Assembly: GCA_031216915.1 (NCBI GenBank)
Contig: CM062297.1
Location: forward strand, 175,264,356-175,328,355
Direction: 5' to 3'
DNA: 64,000 nucleotides
From: Pictodentalium vernedei
Lineage: Eukaryota > Mollusca > Scaphopoda > Dentaliida > Dentaliidae
The notes under the pieces were generated by a model. It was not told the origin of the DNA and did no database searches. It worked only from the letters and a program-made list of their open reading frames with translations. Positions 52,021 through 63,818 of this stretch are shown here, in pieces. Every line of letters begins with the position of its first letter. Position 1 is the stretch's first letter. Position numbers and translations under genes: made by a program.

Positions 52021-52755
52021 TCATTTAGGCAATTTACTCTTGGATTCTATGATCTTGTAGAGACGCGTTTTTTCCATGATCGAAAGCTGCACGTGCGGAA
52101 CAAACCACGATATCTTGTGTAGAGTTAACTTAGCTGCATCGGTCGCAGTGAGTCTCACTATCACGTCGTCGTTTCCCTTTCGAATCAACGTTAGATTGTG
52201 TTTGAATCTGTACATGATCTTGTTGTAATCGTCTGTGAATCCGAAGATGTGTTTCGAAGGTATCCTGAACGAAAACGTTCCTTTGGGCCTGGACGTCTTG
52301 ACGACGTAGTCGAATATCGCGGCGGTGCCAGCACTAGCAGGGCCGATGGTGTCTTTCACCCACAACTGATTAAGTCCTCTGGATTTCGAAAAATTATCTG
52401 GATAGGTCAAGAGTCCGAACATCATGGCGGCCTGACCGGGATGAAACACAGATTCTATCTCTTGTTTGGATAGCAAGTATTTTATAATACTGTATAGATG
52501 CATGATGCCATTATTGGCTAGATTTACCGTGTCGGCGTCGGCGTATTTGGTCCCATCTTCCTTGGTGAGACGTCCCTGCACCACTATGTAACTCTCGCTA
52601 GGATGAACGAATAGATCTTGGGCTTCGACATTGATTCTTATCTCTCCCGCATTTTTCAAACTCGTTCCGGTTATCGGTTCATATTCGTGAACCTCATATT
52701 CTTGAATACTTTCATCTTTCACTATGCTTTGTGCGATATCTAGTATATTTGTCAT
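52021..52755 (-). pseudogene. Major capsid protein, N-terminal 244 residues (element 2)
   Basis: Longer than the element 1 fragment. After FDYVVKTSRPKGTFSFRIPS it continues through HIFGFTDDYNKIMYRFKHN and ISWFVPHVQLSIMEKTRLYK and stops at TGA after SKLPK. The same frame then reads PTTFRQFIKALRNAKIDVNA to another stop, which looks like the end of an unrelated gene fused by deletion. More than half of the usual capsid length is missing. It covers most of the first jelly-roll only. Confidence 0.85.
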
Positions 52756-52850
52756 TTTTTTAGGGTTTTTTTTTTGTTTTTTGTTTATTAATTAGCTTGC
52801 TTTTTTATCTAAAAAAATAGTTTTAATCATTTTTTATTTTTATTATCTTT

Positions 52851-52876
52851 TCTCTCCTTTATATATATGTGTAAAC
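52851..52876 (-). promoter_or_regulatory. TATA-type promoter of capsid gene (element 2)
   Basis: On the - strand, ACACATATATATAAAGGAGAG lies ~100 bases upstream of the capsid ATG, matching 20631-20656. Confidence 0.52.
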
Positions 52877-52921
52877 AAGAAAATGTTAAAGAGAGTAAAT
52901 AAAAAAAATCTTTTTTCTTTA

Positions 52922-54073
52922 TTAAAACTTCGTCTTCTGCAATTGTTGTTCATAAAACTTTCCGAAGATCTCTTCAACATCCAAAGCTTCGATTTCGTAA
53001 GTCACCGGATCGGTATGAAATATTCTGATTATCACGAAGATTTCCGAGGTCCATCGAGGAGTGTAACCCTTTTTGAAGTGCTTCTTATAAGCGTAGATTC
53101 TCACTCGATCGCCGACTGCAAATTTCGGCGGTCTAGACTTCTTCCTGATCTTAGATCTCTCGGAGTATAGATTCACGTAAACCCGTTTTTCGTTTTGAGG
53201 ATCACTAGCTTCCACGGGAGTCATCTTGATCGATCTGTGTCGCATGTTGTTGTAATCTTTGACCAGACTGTTCAGAGCATATATGTATTTCTTGGTTGAA
53301 TTCGCCGTGAAGTACCTGTGCATCTTTTCCTTCATCGCTCGATTCCAACGTTCCACGACGCTGGCTTTCTCTTCATTTTCGATTGAGTAGAGGTCGACTA
53401 ATCGACGAACGTCCTTCTTGTAGAATTTCTTTCCCTTGTCCACCCATAATTTATTCAGTTTTCGAGAAGACGAGTCGAACACACTCTTCAGAGCCTCGGC
53501 GACGCAAGGTCCCGATTTATTCTTCAAAGCTCTGATCCAACCGTATTTGGAAAACACGTCGAAGAACGTCAATAGATATTTGACGCCCTCGTTCCACCTC
53601 GAAAACGATCTCATGTCGACAGAGTCGGCAGACCAAATGTCATCCAGACCCTTCACAAACACCCTTCTCTTTCGAAATTTATGCACGATGGGTTTGTGTA
53701 ACTCCACGGCCAATTCGCACGTCAATAATCGTTTCTTCTTCTTTTCCAAAGCGCTTTTTTTTAACGCCCAATCCGAATCGACGTTTCGCACCGATCAGAT
53801 TGCCAGCCAGTGAACGTTCTATCTTCTCTCTCCTGGTCGGATTCGATATGCCTCTCAATTTCGCTAACATGTTTTTATCACAGACGTCATTGTGAGTCTT
53901 TGTGTCGGGATGTTCGGAGTAGCACAGATCGTGATCATACGCGGCCGCGTCCACCCTATTCACGGGTTTGCTCCAAGATTCAGATCGGCATTGAGTCTCT
54001 TGTTCAATTTCGTTCCAGGTCCTGTGAAACTGTGACCTGGCAGATGCATTTCGAAAGGTAGACTATTGATCAT
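52922..54073 (-). pseudogene. Phospholipase A2-integrase fusion (element 2 copy)
   Basis: PLA2 part from the ATG at 54073: MINSLPFEMHLPGH, FTGPGTKLNKRL, and VDAAAYDHDLCY with the His-Asp pair. Small indels near 53970 and 53790 split the frame. The integrase part is open for 289 codons (ALKKSALEKKKKRLL through WSADSVDMRSF, LWVDKGKKFYK and SVVERWNRAMKEKM to QLQKTKF). The Asp-Glu spacing is again 28 residues. The order and the linker (ISNPTRREKIERS and LIGAKRRFG) are as in element 1. Confidence 0.86.
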
Positions 54074-54239
54074 TTTATTCACGACGCCTTTGCCTCTGCT
54101 CGTTTTTTTTTTTGACGAATCAAGTCTTGATCGAACCACACACATTGCAAATTCCGTGAAGCATCTGTCTGTCGTTTTTAGTTCGTACTTCTCGAGAATT
54201 ACCCGTCTCGGTAACTCTCTTACACTTTACGCAATACAT
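54073..54239 (-). pseudogene. Zinc-ribbon protein (element 2 copy)
   Basis: From the ATG at 54239, MYCVKCKRVTETGNSREVR, with both CxxC pairs intact (YCVKC and CNVC). It is interrupted by a TGA (CGA in element 1) after GSIKT. It runs into an 11-A tract at the junction with the PLA2 frame. Confidence 0.6.
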
Positions 54240-54343
54240 TTTTGAGGGTTATTTAAATTAATTTCGTATTTATTTTTTATTTTATAAAATAAATTTAATT
54301 TTTTTTTTTTTTAAATTCTGTTCTTATTATATATATTTTTTTT

Positions 54344-54993
54344 TCAATCGCTGCTCTTGAGTTCTATCAACTTACCGAATTCCTACCTGGCCTCTTTCCT
54401 CCCGCTTTCCACGAGAGAATCCTTCATCTCTCCCTTGATGAACTGATGAGTCTTGATTCTCACGGCTTCTTTCATAGCATCGTATTTTGTTTTCTCACTC
54501 AGTATTCTCCGTCTGATATTCTACCATCTTTCAACGCCATCGAGATCATTTCGGATATCGTGTAGATCTTTGAGTCGGCCAAGACGAGAATCTTTTCATG
54601 TTTCCTAGCCTTCAGATATAATTTCCTACTCAAAAAGTTTCCGAGCATGCTAAACAATCCGGCGTCGAGAGCCACTCCTTCTATGGTCAACACGATCGGA
54701 ACGCCGACCGCGGTCGACAACAATCCGATGCCGGCCATGTGTAAACCCATGGAAATTATGATGAGTGTCGTGTCGACAGCGTTGACGAATTTCACGAGAC
54801 GCGAATACTTCTTGAGAGAATGACGAGAATCTCTCTCTCGAGTCAGATACAATTGGATTCTACTGATTTGATCGATGCGATACCTCTCTCCTCTTTCTTT
54901 TTCTTCTAGCAACGGCGCCGTTGGCAAAACGCCGTTCGGCTTCTCATCCTCGTCATCATCTAACGTCGGATACAATTTATTTCTGGTTCTCAT
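54344..54993 (-). pseudogene. Two-helix membrane protein (element 2 copy)
   Basis: MRTRNKLYPTLDDDEDEK, with a hydrophobic hairpin as in element 1. A short deletion after DGRISDGEY (near 54499) shifts the frame, and a TAG interrupts the C-terminal KEAR-EFGKL region. Confidence 0.65.
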
Positions 54994-55060
54994 TTTTTTG
55001 TGTTTTTTTTTCTTTCTAATATTAGATAAAAATTTATATGTGTATTTATTTTTATTTTCT

Positions 55061-55080
55061 GTTCTCCTTTATTTATATCA
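55061..55080 (-). promoter_or_regulatory. TATA-type promoter of two-helix gene (element 2)
   Basis: TGATATAAATAAAGGAGAAC on the - strand, matching 22853-22871. Confidence 0.5.
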
Positions 55081-55443
55081 ACAAGAAAACGTAGACGTAT
55101 GCTTCCTTCAGCAATAATTTCAAGACGCATCCCCTGTCTTCTAAAGTCAGACTTCTACACGCCAATTTCAGTTCTTCCGAACTTGTGGGCTTGTCTCGCC
55201 CCTGACAGAAAACTAATCTCCTCCAAAGCGTGATCACGTCGTCTGTTCGAAATTCTTGACGACCATATATTCCCTTTCCATCGTCAGACACGAATGATCC
55301 TCGTGATCGAAGTCTAGATGATTCCAACACCCGACGCATCCTTCCAACAAGAGGCGACCTAGTTGTTCGTTCACACAGAATGCGTAGGCTCTCATCAGCA
55401 TGTTTAAAATAAACTTTGCTCTAATAATCTGGGAAGCGTTCAT
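55073..55443 (-). pseudogene. Small Cys/His protein (element 2 copy)
   Basis: MNASQIIRAKFILNMLMRAY through EGCVGCWNHLDFDHEDHSC is open; Gly replaces the TGA of element 1. A ~20-base deletion near 55250 shifts the frame before VITLWRRLVFCQGRD. The last gene before the right TIR. Confidence 0.6.
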
Positions 55444-55516
55444 GATTTACGTATTTTTATTATCTATTTGATTCGATATTTATTTTTTAAATAACTATTT
55501 ATTTATATATATTTTT

Positions 55517-55535
55517 TTCCCCTATATATATCAAT
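55517..55535 (-). promoter_or_regulatory. TATA-type promoter of small Cys/His gene (element 2)
   Basis: GATATATATAGGGGAAAAA on the - strand, a diverged form of the promoter at 23327-23347. Confidence 0.45.
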
Positions 55536-55567
55536 CACTTTTTATTTCCTCTTGTGAATCTCGTGAT

Positions 55568-56275
55568 TCTATTACGATTCACCTCACAAAACTCGCGAGG
55601 ATTTCACGTTTTCGTCATTTCCCTCCAATGATTTCATCAGTTCCCGATCGCACACCGCGATGACAAACGTGGACAGACGATTTCCATCGGTTCTAATTTT
55701 CCAAACTCGAGTTTTTGCCGTTTAGTTTTGAAAAAATCCTCGATGAGTAACTTCACTTTACACCCACTTCGCGCCGTTGGCGAACATCGAGAAAACGCTT
55801 GAGTTCGATTTTTCCTGTCATAGAATCCTCAAATCGTTTTTCACCGATCGGATCGCACCCTCGACCGTCTGGAACGCGATCACGAACGTCGGTGTCCTAG
55901 AAGCCGCAAAACATATTTTTAATGCTGTCCTAGAAGCCTCAGAGCGTTTTTTGCCGACGTTCACCAACGATAGATCGAAGGTCTGATCCGCAATGGAAAC
56001 GGTGAGAAGATTTGTTTAGGTTGACGTTTCTTCGACTTTTCGTACATTTTTCCTTCCGAGCGATATGTCGAATTCACACTCGTTCGCCAACGGTTGTTTG
56101 AACGGTCTAAAATGCGATAACTGCGTTTGCGGCTTCTGGGACACCACGTAAAAATAACGTTGTTTACACTCTGTACACGATTTAACACTGAATCCCTATG
56201 GGGGTACATGTACATGTACGTGTACGTGTACAGTTTTTTGTACACGGGTCTTTAAAGCCCCAATTATCACCTACT
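55568..56275 (-). repeat. Element 2 right terminal inverted repeat
   Basis: Reverse complement of 46884-47587, ending ...CACCTACT. It contains the element-2 form of the 15-bp motif at about 55823, 55892, 55927 and 56124, plus the GTAC palindromes at 56207-56232. Confidence 0.9.
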
Positions 56276-56281
56276 ACCATC
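56276..56281. repeat. Target-site duplication, right of element 2
   Basis: ACCATC, identical to 46878-46883. Confidence 0.9.
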
Positions 56282-57019
56282 TGGTCGAGCAAATAAACTA
56301 TCGAGCAATTGCTCGATCGCGTGAATCCACATACTGCTCGAACGACTCTAATCCCATCGAGCAAATGAGCTTTCGAGTAATTGCTCGTTAGAGTGTCTCG
56401 CACATACGATTCTTAGCCTTAATTCAGTATTTGAGGATACCTGTGACATGGCAATATATTATTTGAGGATATCTTTCGAGGATAACTTTTACAGGATAGT
56501 TATCTGAGGTTTCTATTACCTGTCTGGCCCAGCCTTCTAGGCCACCCCAAGACATACCAAATCCCCCTTACAAGCTATCGAGCAATTACTGAACAGTCAT
56601 TGTTCGAACAACTCGAATCCTGTCGAGCAAATGAGCTATAAAGCAATTGCTCGTTCGAGTTACTCGCACATACGACTCTTAGCCTCATTTCGGTATTTGA
56701 GGATATCTATGGCCTGGTATTGTATTATTTGAGGACACCTTTCGAGGATGCCTTTTATAGGATACTTATCTGAGGATACTATTACCTGTTTGGCCCAGCC
56801 TTCTAGGCCACCCCGCGACGTACACTTATGCTATTTTCTGGTCTTTAGCTATTACTACAGAGGAAAAGGATAGGTATATTATGTGAACTAAGGGTTCAGC
56901 TATTTCATGTAATGTGAATATATTTTTGTGGTCTCTACTAGCTTTATTGTGCAAAGTTTTTATTACAATGATCACGTCTTGTATGTACGTCGGGTGGACG
57001 AAAAAAAGATCCTCAATTA

Positions 57020-57020
57020 C

Positions 57021-57054
<34 letters not shown>

Positions 57055-57115
57055 TTTCATTATTAATAATAATAATAATTAATAATAATAATAAAAATAA
57101 TTATTATTATTATCT
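57020..57115 (+). repeat. (ATT/AAT)n microsatellite
   Basis: ATT repeats followed by AAT and again ATT repeats, forming a self-complementary trinucleotide tract. Confidence 0.92.
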
Positions 57116-58894
57116 TTAAAAAGTCCATGAAATGTTTGGAAGAAGTGGATATCTAATCACTTGTGACTTTACTGATACTAGAAAAGAATGAATTAAAGTT
57201 GTCTACAATCAACTTAATGTTTGTTAGGTGAGCATCGCAATCAACAAATGATGTTTGTGGACTAGGTATATGAAATGACACGACAATAACGTCTTGCTGA
57301 TATCCCATATTTTAACGCCATATCAGTTTTATGTTAAGACTGTGTTATAGTAGCTGACTTTCCATATCCGCTTTAGTTTATAAAACATTCGACAGTTGGT
57401 TTTATACATTTCAATATGATGATCTGTTGATATACATTTTTCATGAAAAGTTTATGTTTGTGGAGTGAGAATTCAAGAAAAACTGCTGCCATCCAGGGTT
57501 CTCTCTTTATGCTTTTCTTTAGAGTATTAGTTATTTTTAAAGGTAACGGATCCTCGAATGTCTTATGGAAACTTAATGGCTGATAGTGCATTTATTACTC
57601 GTGAAAAGTCGGAATTTGAAGGTAGTTTTTTCTCCTGGTAGAGTGCTGGAAGCTCATATTCAGCCTTTATTCTGAAGTGCAGGGACTATAATGCAATGAC
57701 TTCATATTATGAGGATATGCTTCATATTATCTTAAAAGTGAAATTATTTAGTCTATATGGATTTTCCTTTTCAGAATTCATGAGAGAGTGTCTTTGGGCA
57801 CTCTCCCATGACTTCTAACAAGGCAATGACTTGCGAAGAAATTGTGATGGCCAAATATAACTTAGCACTTTACCAATTCAAGTGCTAAATGGTTGCAAAC
57901 TTAAAGGATCGTGTTGGAATGGGTGAAGATGTGGTACCTTCATCTATTAATATAAGGCAAATGATCACTTGTGTCAGTAATTTTAATACCTGACCGTCAT
58001 GCGTTTCCAGTATTATTACACAAAATACGATCAAGAAGCATTGCAGAATAATCTCTGCACCCCAAGTTGGTTTTGTATTGACTGGAAGAGTTCTTGCGCC
58101 GAACACACTGCTTACATAACGATTTTAAGGTGGTTATGGGTGTTACAAGGCACGATTGAAGTCTCTCATCAGAATGGTTCATTTGTATTCATTGTTAATC
58201 TTGATAGGCTGTTCAGAAACGAATCTAGGTCTGCTTTGGGGGGCTGTATTTGGACGATATATTACACCAACTAAATATTTTTTAGTCAAGTTAAGGTCTA
58301 TGAAAAACCATTCGAAGACAGGAATGAAGATTGATAAGCAAGCCAATGGGGATATTGAACAAAAGGGGTCTTTTTACGAATACCTACTCCGTCTCTTCCG
58401 TCGTCATCATCGTCTCGCTTTTGCAAGTGTAGAAAATGGTATATGTCCAGTTGGTATGTGGTGTTGTCCTCAACCAGAAAACAACTTTCAGTTAGCCCTG
58501 TTGTGTCAAACTGGTTGGAATCATTCTGTAGATTATGCAAAAGGTCCTTTAAAGGCTCACAGTTCGCATTCAATAATATATCATTGTCACTGGGTAATGG
58601 GCCGATCATTCATGTAATGGTTTTCTAACAGTCGGGGGATTACATTTGCAGATCCCATAATCCACGCATTACTGAATGCATTTTTAACAAACAGAAGTGC
58701 GTTCTGAAAAAATCCCCAGTTTGCTTTCTTGAAAATGTCAGTGTAAAATACAGAATTTCTAAAGTGGACTGTATTTGTTTCTTGCTTATCATACGCTACA
58801 TGTATGTTGACTTACAACAAACGTCAATTTATTTATTTATTTAATGGGGTTTAACGACACTTTCTACAGTTAGGGTTACCTCGTTTCGTACAGT

Positions 58895-59037
58895 TTTATG
58901 GGTGGGGGAGCCGGGGTACCTTGAGAGAATCACCGAACAACGTCGAGCACCTGTCAGGCTCCGAAACGTGCTAACTCCACACAAGCAGGGTTAGCATTGG
59001 GTGAAGGAAAGTGCACCATCGACCCCCACTGTCCAAA
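58895..59037 (-). repeat. SINE-like body fragment (reverse orientation)
   Basis: In reverse complement it reads TCGATGGTGCACTT, CAATGCTAACCCTGCTTGTG and GAGCCTGACAG, the body of the SINE-like copies at 38295 and 38862. The tRNA-like head is missing. Confidence 0.65.
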
Positions 59038-59112
59038 TTTATTTCTGATTTTTATGCCCCCGAGAACCTCTTTATAGGCAACTTGTGGATGACTAGACAA
59101 TGCGTTTATTGG

Positions 59113-59990
59113 TCTCCGTCCAATAACGAGTGAATACTGACTCGAATCTTTTCTATTTTTTAATTATGTATTGTTAGTTTCTAGAGAAAGATTCATTTCG
59201 ATTTTGGACCAGTCAGCTGATCTAAGATGCATGCCAGTGGCCAATTCATTATTTCTTCCGTGGTGGCTTCCATGGTGGCAATTTTGAATTTGGTTTCCGC
59301 CCAATAACTAATGAATACTGACTCAAATCAATTTCAGTTTTGGGTTATGCGTTATTGGTTATTATAAGGAAGCTTCCTTTCGATTTTCGTCCAGCCAGCC
59401 AATTTGGTTTCCGTCCTATAACTAATGAATGCTTACTCAAATCATTTTTTTTTAGTTGTGCATTGTTGGTGTTTAGAAGAAGCTTCCTTTCAATTTTGGA
59501 CCAGTCAGCGCATCCAAGATGGCCGCAAGTGGCCAATTCATTATGGCTTCAATGGTGGCCATGTTAAATATGGTTTCCGTCCAACAACAAATGAATGCAC
59601 GCTGACTCGAATCATTTTTATTTTTATCATGCATTGTTGCTGATCTCTAGGGGAAGCTTCCTTTCGATTTTGGACCAGTCAGCTGAACCAAGATGGCCGG
59701 CAGTGGCCAATTCATTATGGCTTCCATGACAGCCATCTTGAATTTGGTTTCCGTCAAATAACTAATGAATACTCACTCAAATCAATTTAAATTTTTAGTT
59801 ATGCATTATTGGTGTATAGTGGAAACTTCCTTTTGATTTTCGATCAGCTTGCCAATTCAATATGACCGCCATGGCGGCCATATTGAATTTGGTTTCCGTC
59901 CAATAACTAATGAATGCTGACTCAAATCAATTGTTTGTTTTTTGGTGCATTATTGGTGACTACAGGAAGCTTCCTTTTGATTTGGTTATG
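59113..59990 (+). repeat. Tandem array, 115-180-bp unit
   Basis: GGTTTCCGTCCAATAACTAA and variants recur at about 59113, 59291, 59406, 59572, 59743 and 59891. Between them are AGCTTCCTTT(C/T)GATTTTGGA and GGCCA-TTCATTATGGCTTCC segments. At least six diverged units. Confidence 0.85.
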
Positions 59991-61144
59991 CTCCCGAGAG
60001 ACTGACGTACCCTTTAATGACACCGTCGGGGACAACGCTTGGCGTGGCTCTTGTTGATTAATGGTCAGAATCCACGCATGGGCAGTATTTCCACGCATGC
60101 ATTAAAATTTAATCTCCGACTTAAAAAAATGTACTCGCCATGAAATTTTCAATGAATGCTTCTTTCATTGAAAATTCAATGAAAACTACTGATTATTGAC
60201 TGAAAAAATCGCCCGTGGGCAACATTGTTAACGCGTGGAGATTGACCTTTCCACGGCGACTGTACTGCATATAATGTTTTAATTTTAAACACAGAAGTTG
60301 GTTTATTCTGGATTACTTCACAATTCATTTCTGATTTTTAGATGAAAATCTTAGAATACGAAACACAAATATTATTTTTTTATTCCTCTGAAAAGTTTCT
60401 TCTCATGAAAATAAGACCCTGTATTAATTTTCGACCTGGCGGATTTCGTCCTGACGCCTTCTGAATTTTGAATGTCACATACATATTCGAATTCAATGAT
60501 CACACTGAAATATTCTTTTCTAATTAATTATTGCCTTTTGAACGACAACAGTTCTGCCTTACCCCTTTACGTTCTATGCTCGTGTTTCATATTTGCAAGT
60601 CGAGAATACAAATTGCTATTACCAACTTTAACCCACCATCACATCGTGACCAGGCACAAGACCTTTAAATGTTAGAAGTTGGAAACAAGGCACCATCACC
60701 AGCACTTCAATGGATTTGTGTTTTCCAAGACATCAGTGTAGTTTCAATTCGGATAAAAACAGTAAACATCAACTATAAAAAGAACTCTTCACACTGTTGA
60801 GTGATATGTGCCAATTACAATAAATAAATCGTACGGCAGTAAAATAAAGGATTTGGCACTAAACTCTGGAAAAAAAATAGAGTTTTGGTAGGCTGGTGAT
60901 TTATTATATCAGAGCCTCGTTTTCGATAAAATCGGTGCCAGATGACGCAGCTGCGAGAGTATGCACGTCTGTCAAGTAATTTATGGGTAACATTTTTAAT
61001 CACGGCTTCTTGTTATGGGTCAACAGAATAATCAGTTTAGCCATACAATCGGATTCTTATTAAAACATTTCTTCGTTACTTGTATTTTTTATCTTTCTAA
61101 ATAATTTCCATCAATCTTCTGGGAAACAGTAAATGCCCGATTAC

Positions 61145-61490
61145 CCATTTCCCACATAGGGGCACAGCGGCGCTTTATACTTAGTGGTACTGCGCGCTGA
61201 TAGAGCTCTTTCCTTTTTGGAATTGTTTTCAGTGGTGATACGTAATTGTTTTCATATCACCTAGGGCTCGGTTGAGCGGTGTACTAAGGCGTAATGCACG
61301 TCGATGGTGTACTGCGCGTCGATGGTGCACTTATCTTCAATCAATGCTAAACCTGCTAGTGCGAAATTAGTACTATGGGGAGCCTGACAGTCACTCGCCT
61401 CTGCTCGGTTGTTTTATCCGGGTACTCCGACTTCCTCCACCCGTAAAATTGTCTGACGCGGGGTTACCATGTCTGCCATACGTGTCCCAA
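61145..61490 (+). repeat. SINE-like copy 3
   Basis: Contains ATCAATGCTAAACCTGC, GTCGATGGTG(C/T)AC twice, CTCGC...GCTCGG and the CTGACGCGGGG-type end shared with 38295-38600. The tRNA-like head is degenerate. Confidence 0.62.
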
Positions 61491-61586
61491 TAAAATAAGA
61501 TAAAGTATTTGCCACTAGTTTATTTGGAGAGAATAAAAAGTGAGTAAATAATAATCATGATTTTTTTAATACGTTAATAATAGCCT

Positions 61587-61905
61587 ATTTATTTATTTAT
61601 TTATTTATTCATTTATTTATTTGGTAGTTTTAATTGTCTATCTATGTTTCCATCATGTGTGTGGGATTTTTGCAACTGAAATAATTAAAAGAGCCAGGTA
61701 GTACAAAAATAAACTATCATATTTTGAGTGCAACATGGCGTCATCGACAAAACATTAGCACCTTGTTGCACTCAACAGACTATACATGGTTAATTTCTTC
61801 TACTTTTACAGTCAGATTCCTTTGGCACTAAAATATTTCATTTCTCGCCATAAATCCATTCGGCACCGAACAAACATTCAATATGGCACCAAAAAATGAT
61901 GGGCC
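61587..61905 (+). repeat. Dispersed repeat, copy 2
   Basis: A TTTA-repeat tract, then GTGGGATTTTTGCAACTGAA, AGAGCCAGGTAG, TTGTTGCACTCAA and CGGCACCGAACAA, matching 24425-24760. Confidence 0.7.
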
Positions 61906-62879
61906 AGCGTAAACACTGGTGAACAATCTTAAGGAGCAAAAACAATATTTTAGCTTTCGGACCGAGGTTTCTATCCGGAGGTCCGTTGGCTGAAACTTTG
62001 TGCTATTTATCCTTTTTGCGGACTATGAGTTATTGCCGAGTTACAAACTTCGTAAACTTATAAGCTCCGCTCTATGTTTTAGTGTAAGCTAGTGGATGGA
62101 TCCGTGCTGCGCACGGCTTTTTGATAGGTGCATTCCGGGATAGTAATTAATAAAGACAACAAAAACTAGATATGACATACTGATGTTATCACCTTAACTA
62201 CTGTATACAGTTATGCATTAATTAGACAATATATTACTTATTATTCATTACAAATGTCCGCTTGCATGATCTCCAGTACATGATGTAAATATTGTTGTCA
62301 CAACAGCAACACTTCGTTCCATTCTGTACTATTATAGTACAGGATGATTAAATTCCATAATAATCTAATGATATTGTGATTTAGCTTTATTATGGGTGTA
62401 GTTCAGCCATGTAGCCTGTTCTACAAACTGGTATATTATAGGTGGCATTTCCGATAGATCAAAAACATCGCAAAACAACGGTGTATTAGTTCCCAGAGAT
62501 GGTCCTATTCGAGCTGAAACGGTTGCCTCATTTTCGTAATCGACTAACCGAGAGCTCTAACCGCACTGATAATCAAGTTCGAGCAGAATGCCCCCGAGGA
62601 TTCTACGACCCTATTCCAATGCCGGTCCAAATCACGGCTGTGCCAAGGTTGGTGATGTTAAAGTTTATGATACGAAGCTCATATACTCCAGAGTAATTGA
62701 ACTTTATCACGCCTTCACATCCTCGATGTTAATGGACTTCTCTCTTACAAATTGTCACCACTGCCTTAACTTTGTACTCTGCATCCTACTGCTGCAGCCT
62801 TGGAGAAAATATCAAAAGAGAGGACCTTCAGACATGTGTCTGGAAGAACGCCCTTCAACCGAGACCTCCAATTTAGATC

Positions 62880-63100
62880 CTATCAAATATGGCTTCGAGA
62901 AGGAACTAGAGACTAAGTCGCTCCAGCCCATAACAGTTCCGTCCGATGTTGCTCTGGCCTCAGAAGAAGTATTGAAGTTAATAAAATGTTCTTGCTCAGA
63001 TGTCATGTCGTACAAACAGGTGTAAATATAATGCTGCTAAAATGGCGTGCGCATGTTTCTGCGTTTGCAACGTCACACTAGAGTGTTGCATGAACAAACA
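62880..63100 (+). pseudogene. Cys-rich transposon-derived coding remnant
   Basis: YGFEKELETKSLQPITVPSD and EEVLKLIKCSCSD are followed, after a one-base shift, by CRTNRCKYNAAKMACACFCV and CN. A (I)KCxC...C...C...CxCxC tail of this type is one I recall at the ends of transposon-derived proteins in invertebrate genomes. It is truncated upstream and frameshifted. The family is not named. Confidence 0.4.
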
Positions 63101-63636
63101 AGTTATCGATTTATCAGTTATGAAATAGCACTGATGAAAGGAATCACCAAATACCCCAAACATCCTTTACAAATGTATATATGGTCGGACACAACCTATC
63201 GTATGTAATGTTGACTTCCAATTCATTTGCATCAGGTGAAATCCCTCGGGAAATCCCTCTTGTTTTATTTCGCTCTTTTGCAAAAGGTAAAATCCTAAAT
63301 AGATGCCATGTTTTGAAACCACCGCCATCTAAATTGGAGTTGTGTTTTTAATACCGGGTATGTGATAGCATTAGGTTATTTCTTGGAAAACAGAACAGAT
63401 ACACTAGATTATAAATTTATTTTTATATAAATAAATAAATAATACGCGTCAAAGGTTGGACAACTGGAAGTAAGTCTAAAAATATTCGCACATGACGAGA
63501 GTGTATTGGCTGTATCGTATTGGAACTGTCTTGACAATACGGAGCTAAAATACAAAAGATGAATGCCATATTTTTTGGTGATAAAAACTGGCGGTTTTGT
63601 TTGATGTTTTTTATGGAAACCTTTCTTATCTTTTAG

Positions 63637-63818
63637 GCTTGGCAGCATTAACATTAACACTGTCGACGATTGGAAAGACTGCCGTAACAGGAGCTTATTT
63701 TATTGTGTATATATATACGCCTGAATTGTTTCCCACTACACTTCGCCTATCAATAATGGGAGTCTCGTCGTGTACTGCGAGGATCGGTGTGATGGCCGGA
63801 ATTTACATTGCGGAACTG
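63637..63818 (+). CDS. SLC22-like transporter, exon E (TM10-TM11)
   Basis: Acceptor TATCTTTTAG, donor GTAGGT. It completes a Gly codon from exon D and reads LAALTLTLSTIGKTAVTGAY, then FIVYIYTPELFPTTLRLSIM. This is the Y(T/S)xELFPTxxRxxxMG block that marks TM10-TM11 of SLC22 carriers. It ends IYIAEL in phase 0. The remaining C terminus lies beyond the window. With exons A-D it gives about 315 residues without a stop, so the host gene appears intact despite the insertions. Confidence 0.92.

Larger units (their letters stand above)
46884..56275 (+). mobile_element. Maverick/Polinton element 2 (internally deleted)
   Basis: A 9.4-kb relative of element 1 with inverted ends starting AGTAGGTGATAATTGGGGC, TIRs of about 705 bp and target duplication ACCATC. 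It keeps the first two genes, an ATPase-polymerase chimera, the fibre C-terminal half, 240 residues of capsid protein, PLA2-integrase, zinc ribbon, two-helix protein and Cys/His protein. Deletions relative to element 1 removed the ATPase C terminus through mid-polymerase, and late polymerase through the protease to the fibre N terminus. No LINE is present. It is a non-autonomous derivative by gene content. Confidence 0.93.
56282..63636 (+). other. Host intron between element 2 and exon E
   Basis: No intact gene is recognised. It has two diverged copies of a ~240-bp unit with TCGAGCAATTGCTCG-type palindromes and CCCAGCCTTCTAGGCCACCCC (56284-56820), an (AAT/ATT)n tract (57020-57115) and a tandem array (59113-59990). 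It also contains SINE-like copies, a dispersed repeat (61587-61905) and a Cys-rich coding remnant (62880-63100). ORFs at 58156-58617 and 62588-63025 look like chance or decayed frames. Confidence 0.55.

Noticed and set aside
46884-56275. Element 2 as a separate small virus family
   Set aside because: Gene order, sequence and deletion junctions show it is an internally deleted relative of element 1.
58156-58617. 153-codon ORF as a protein gene
   Set aside because: No recognisable domain, an overlapping ORF on the opposite strand, and no splice or promoter context. It is treated as chance.
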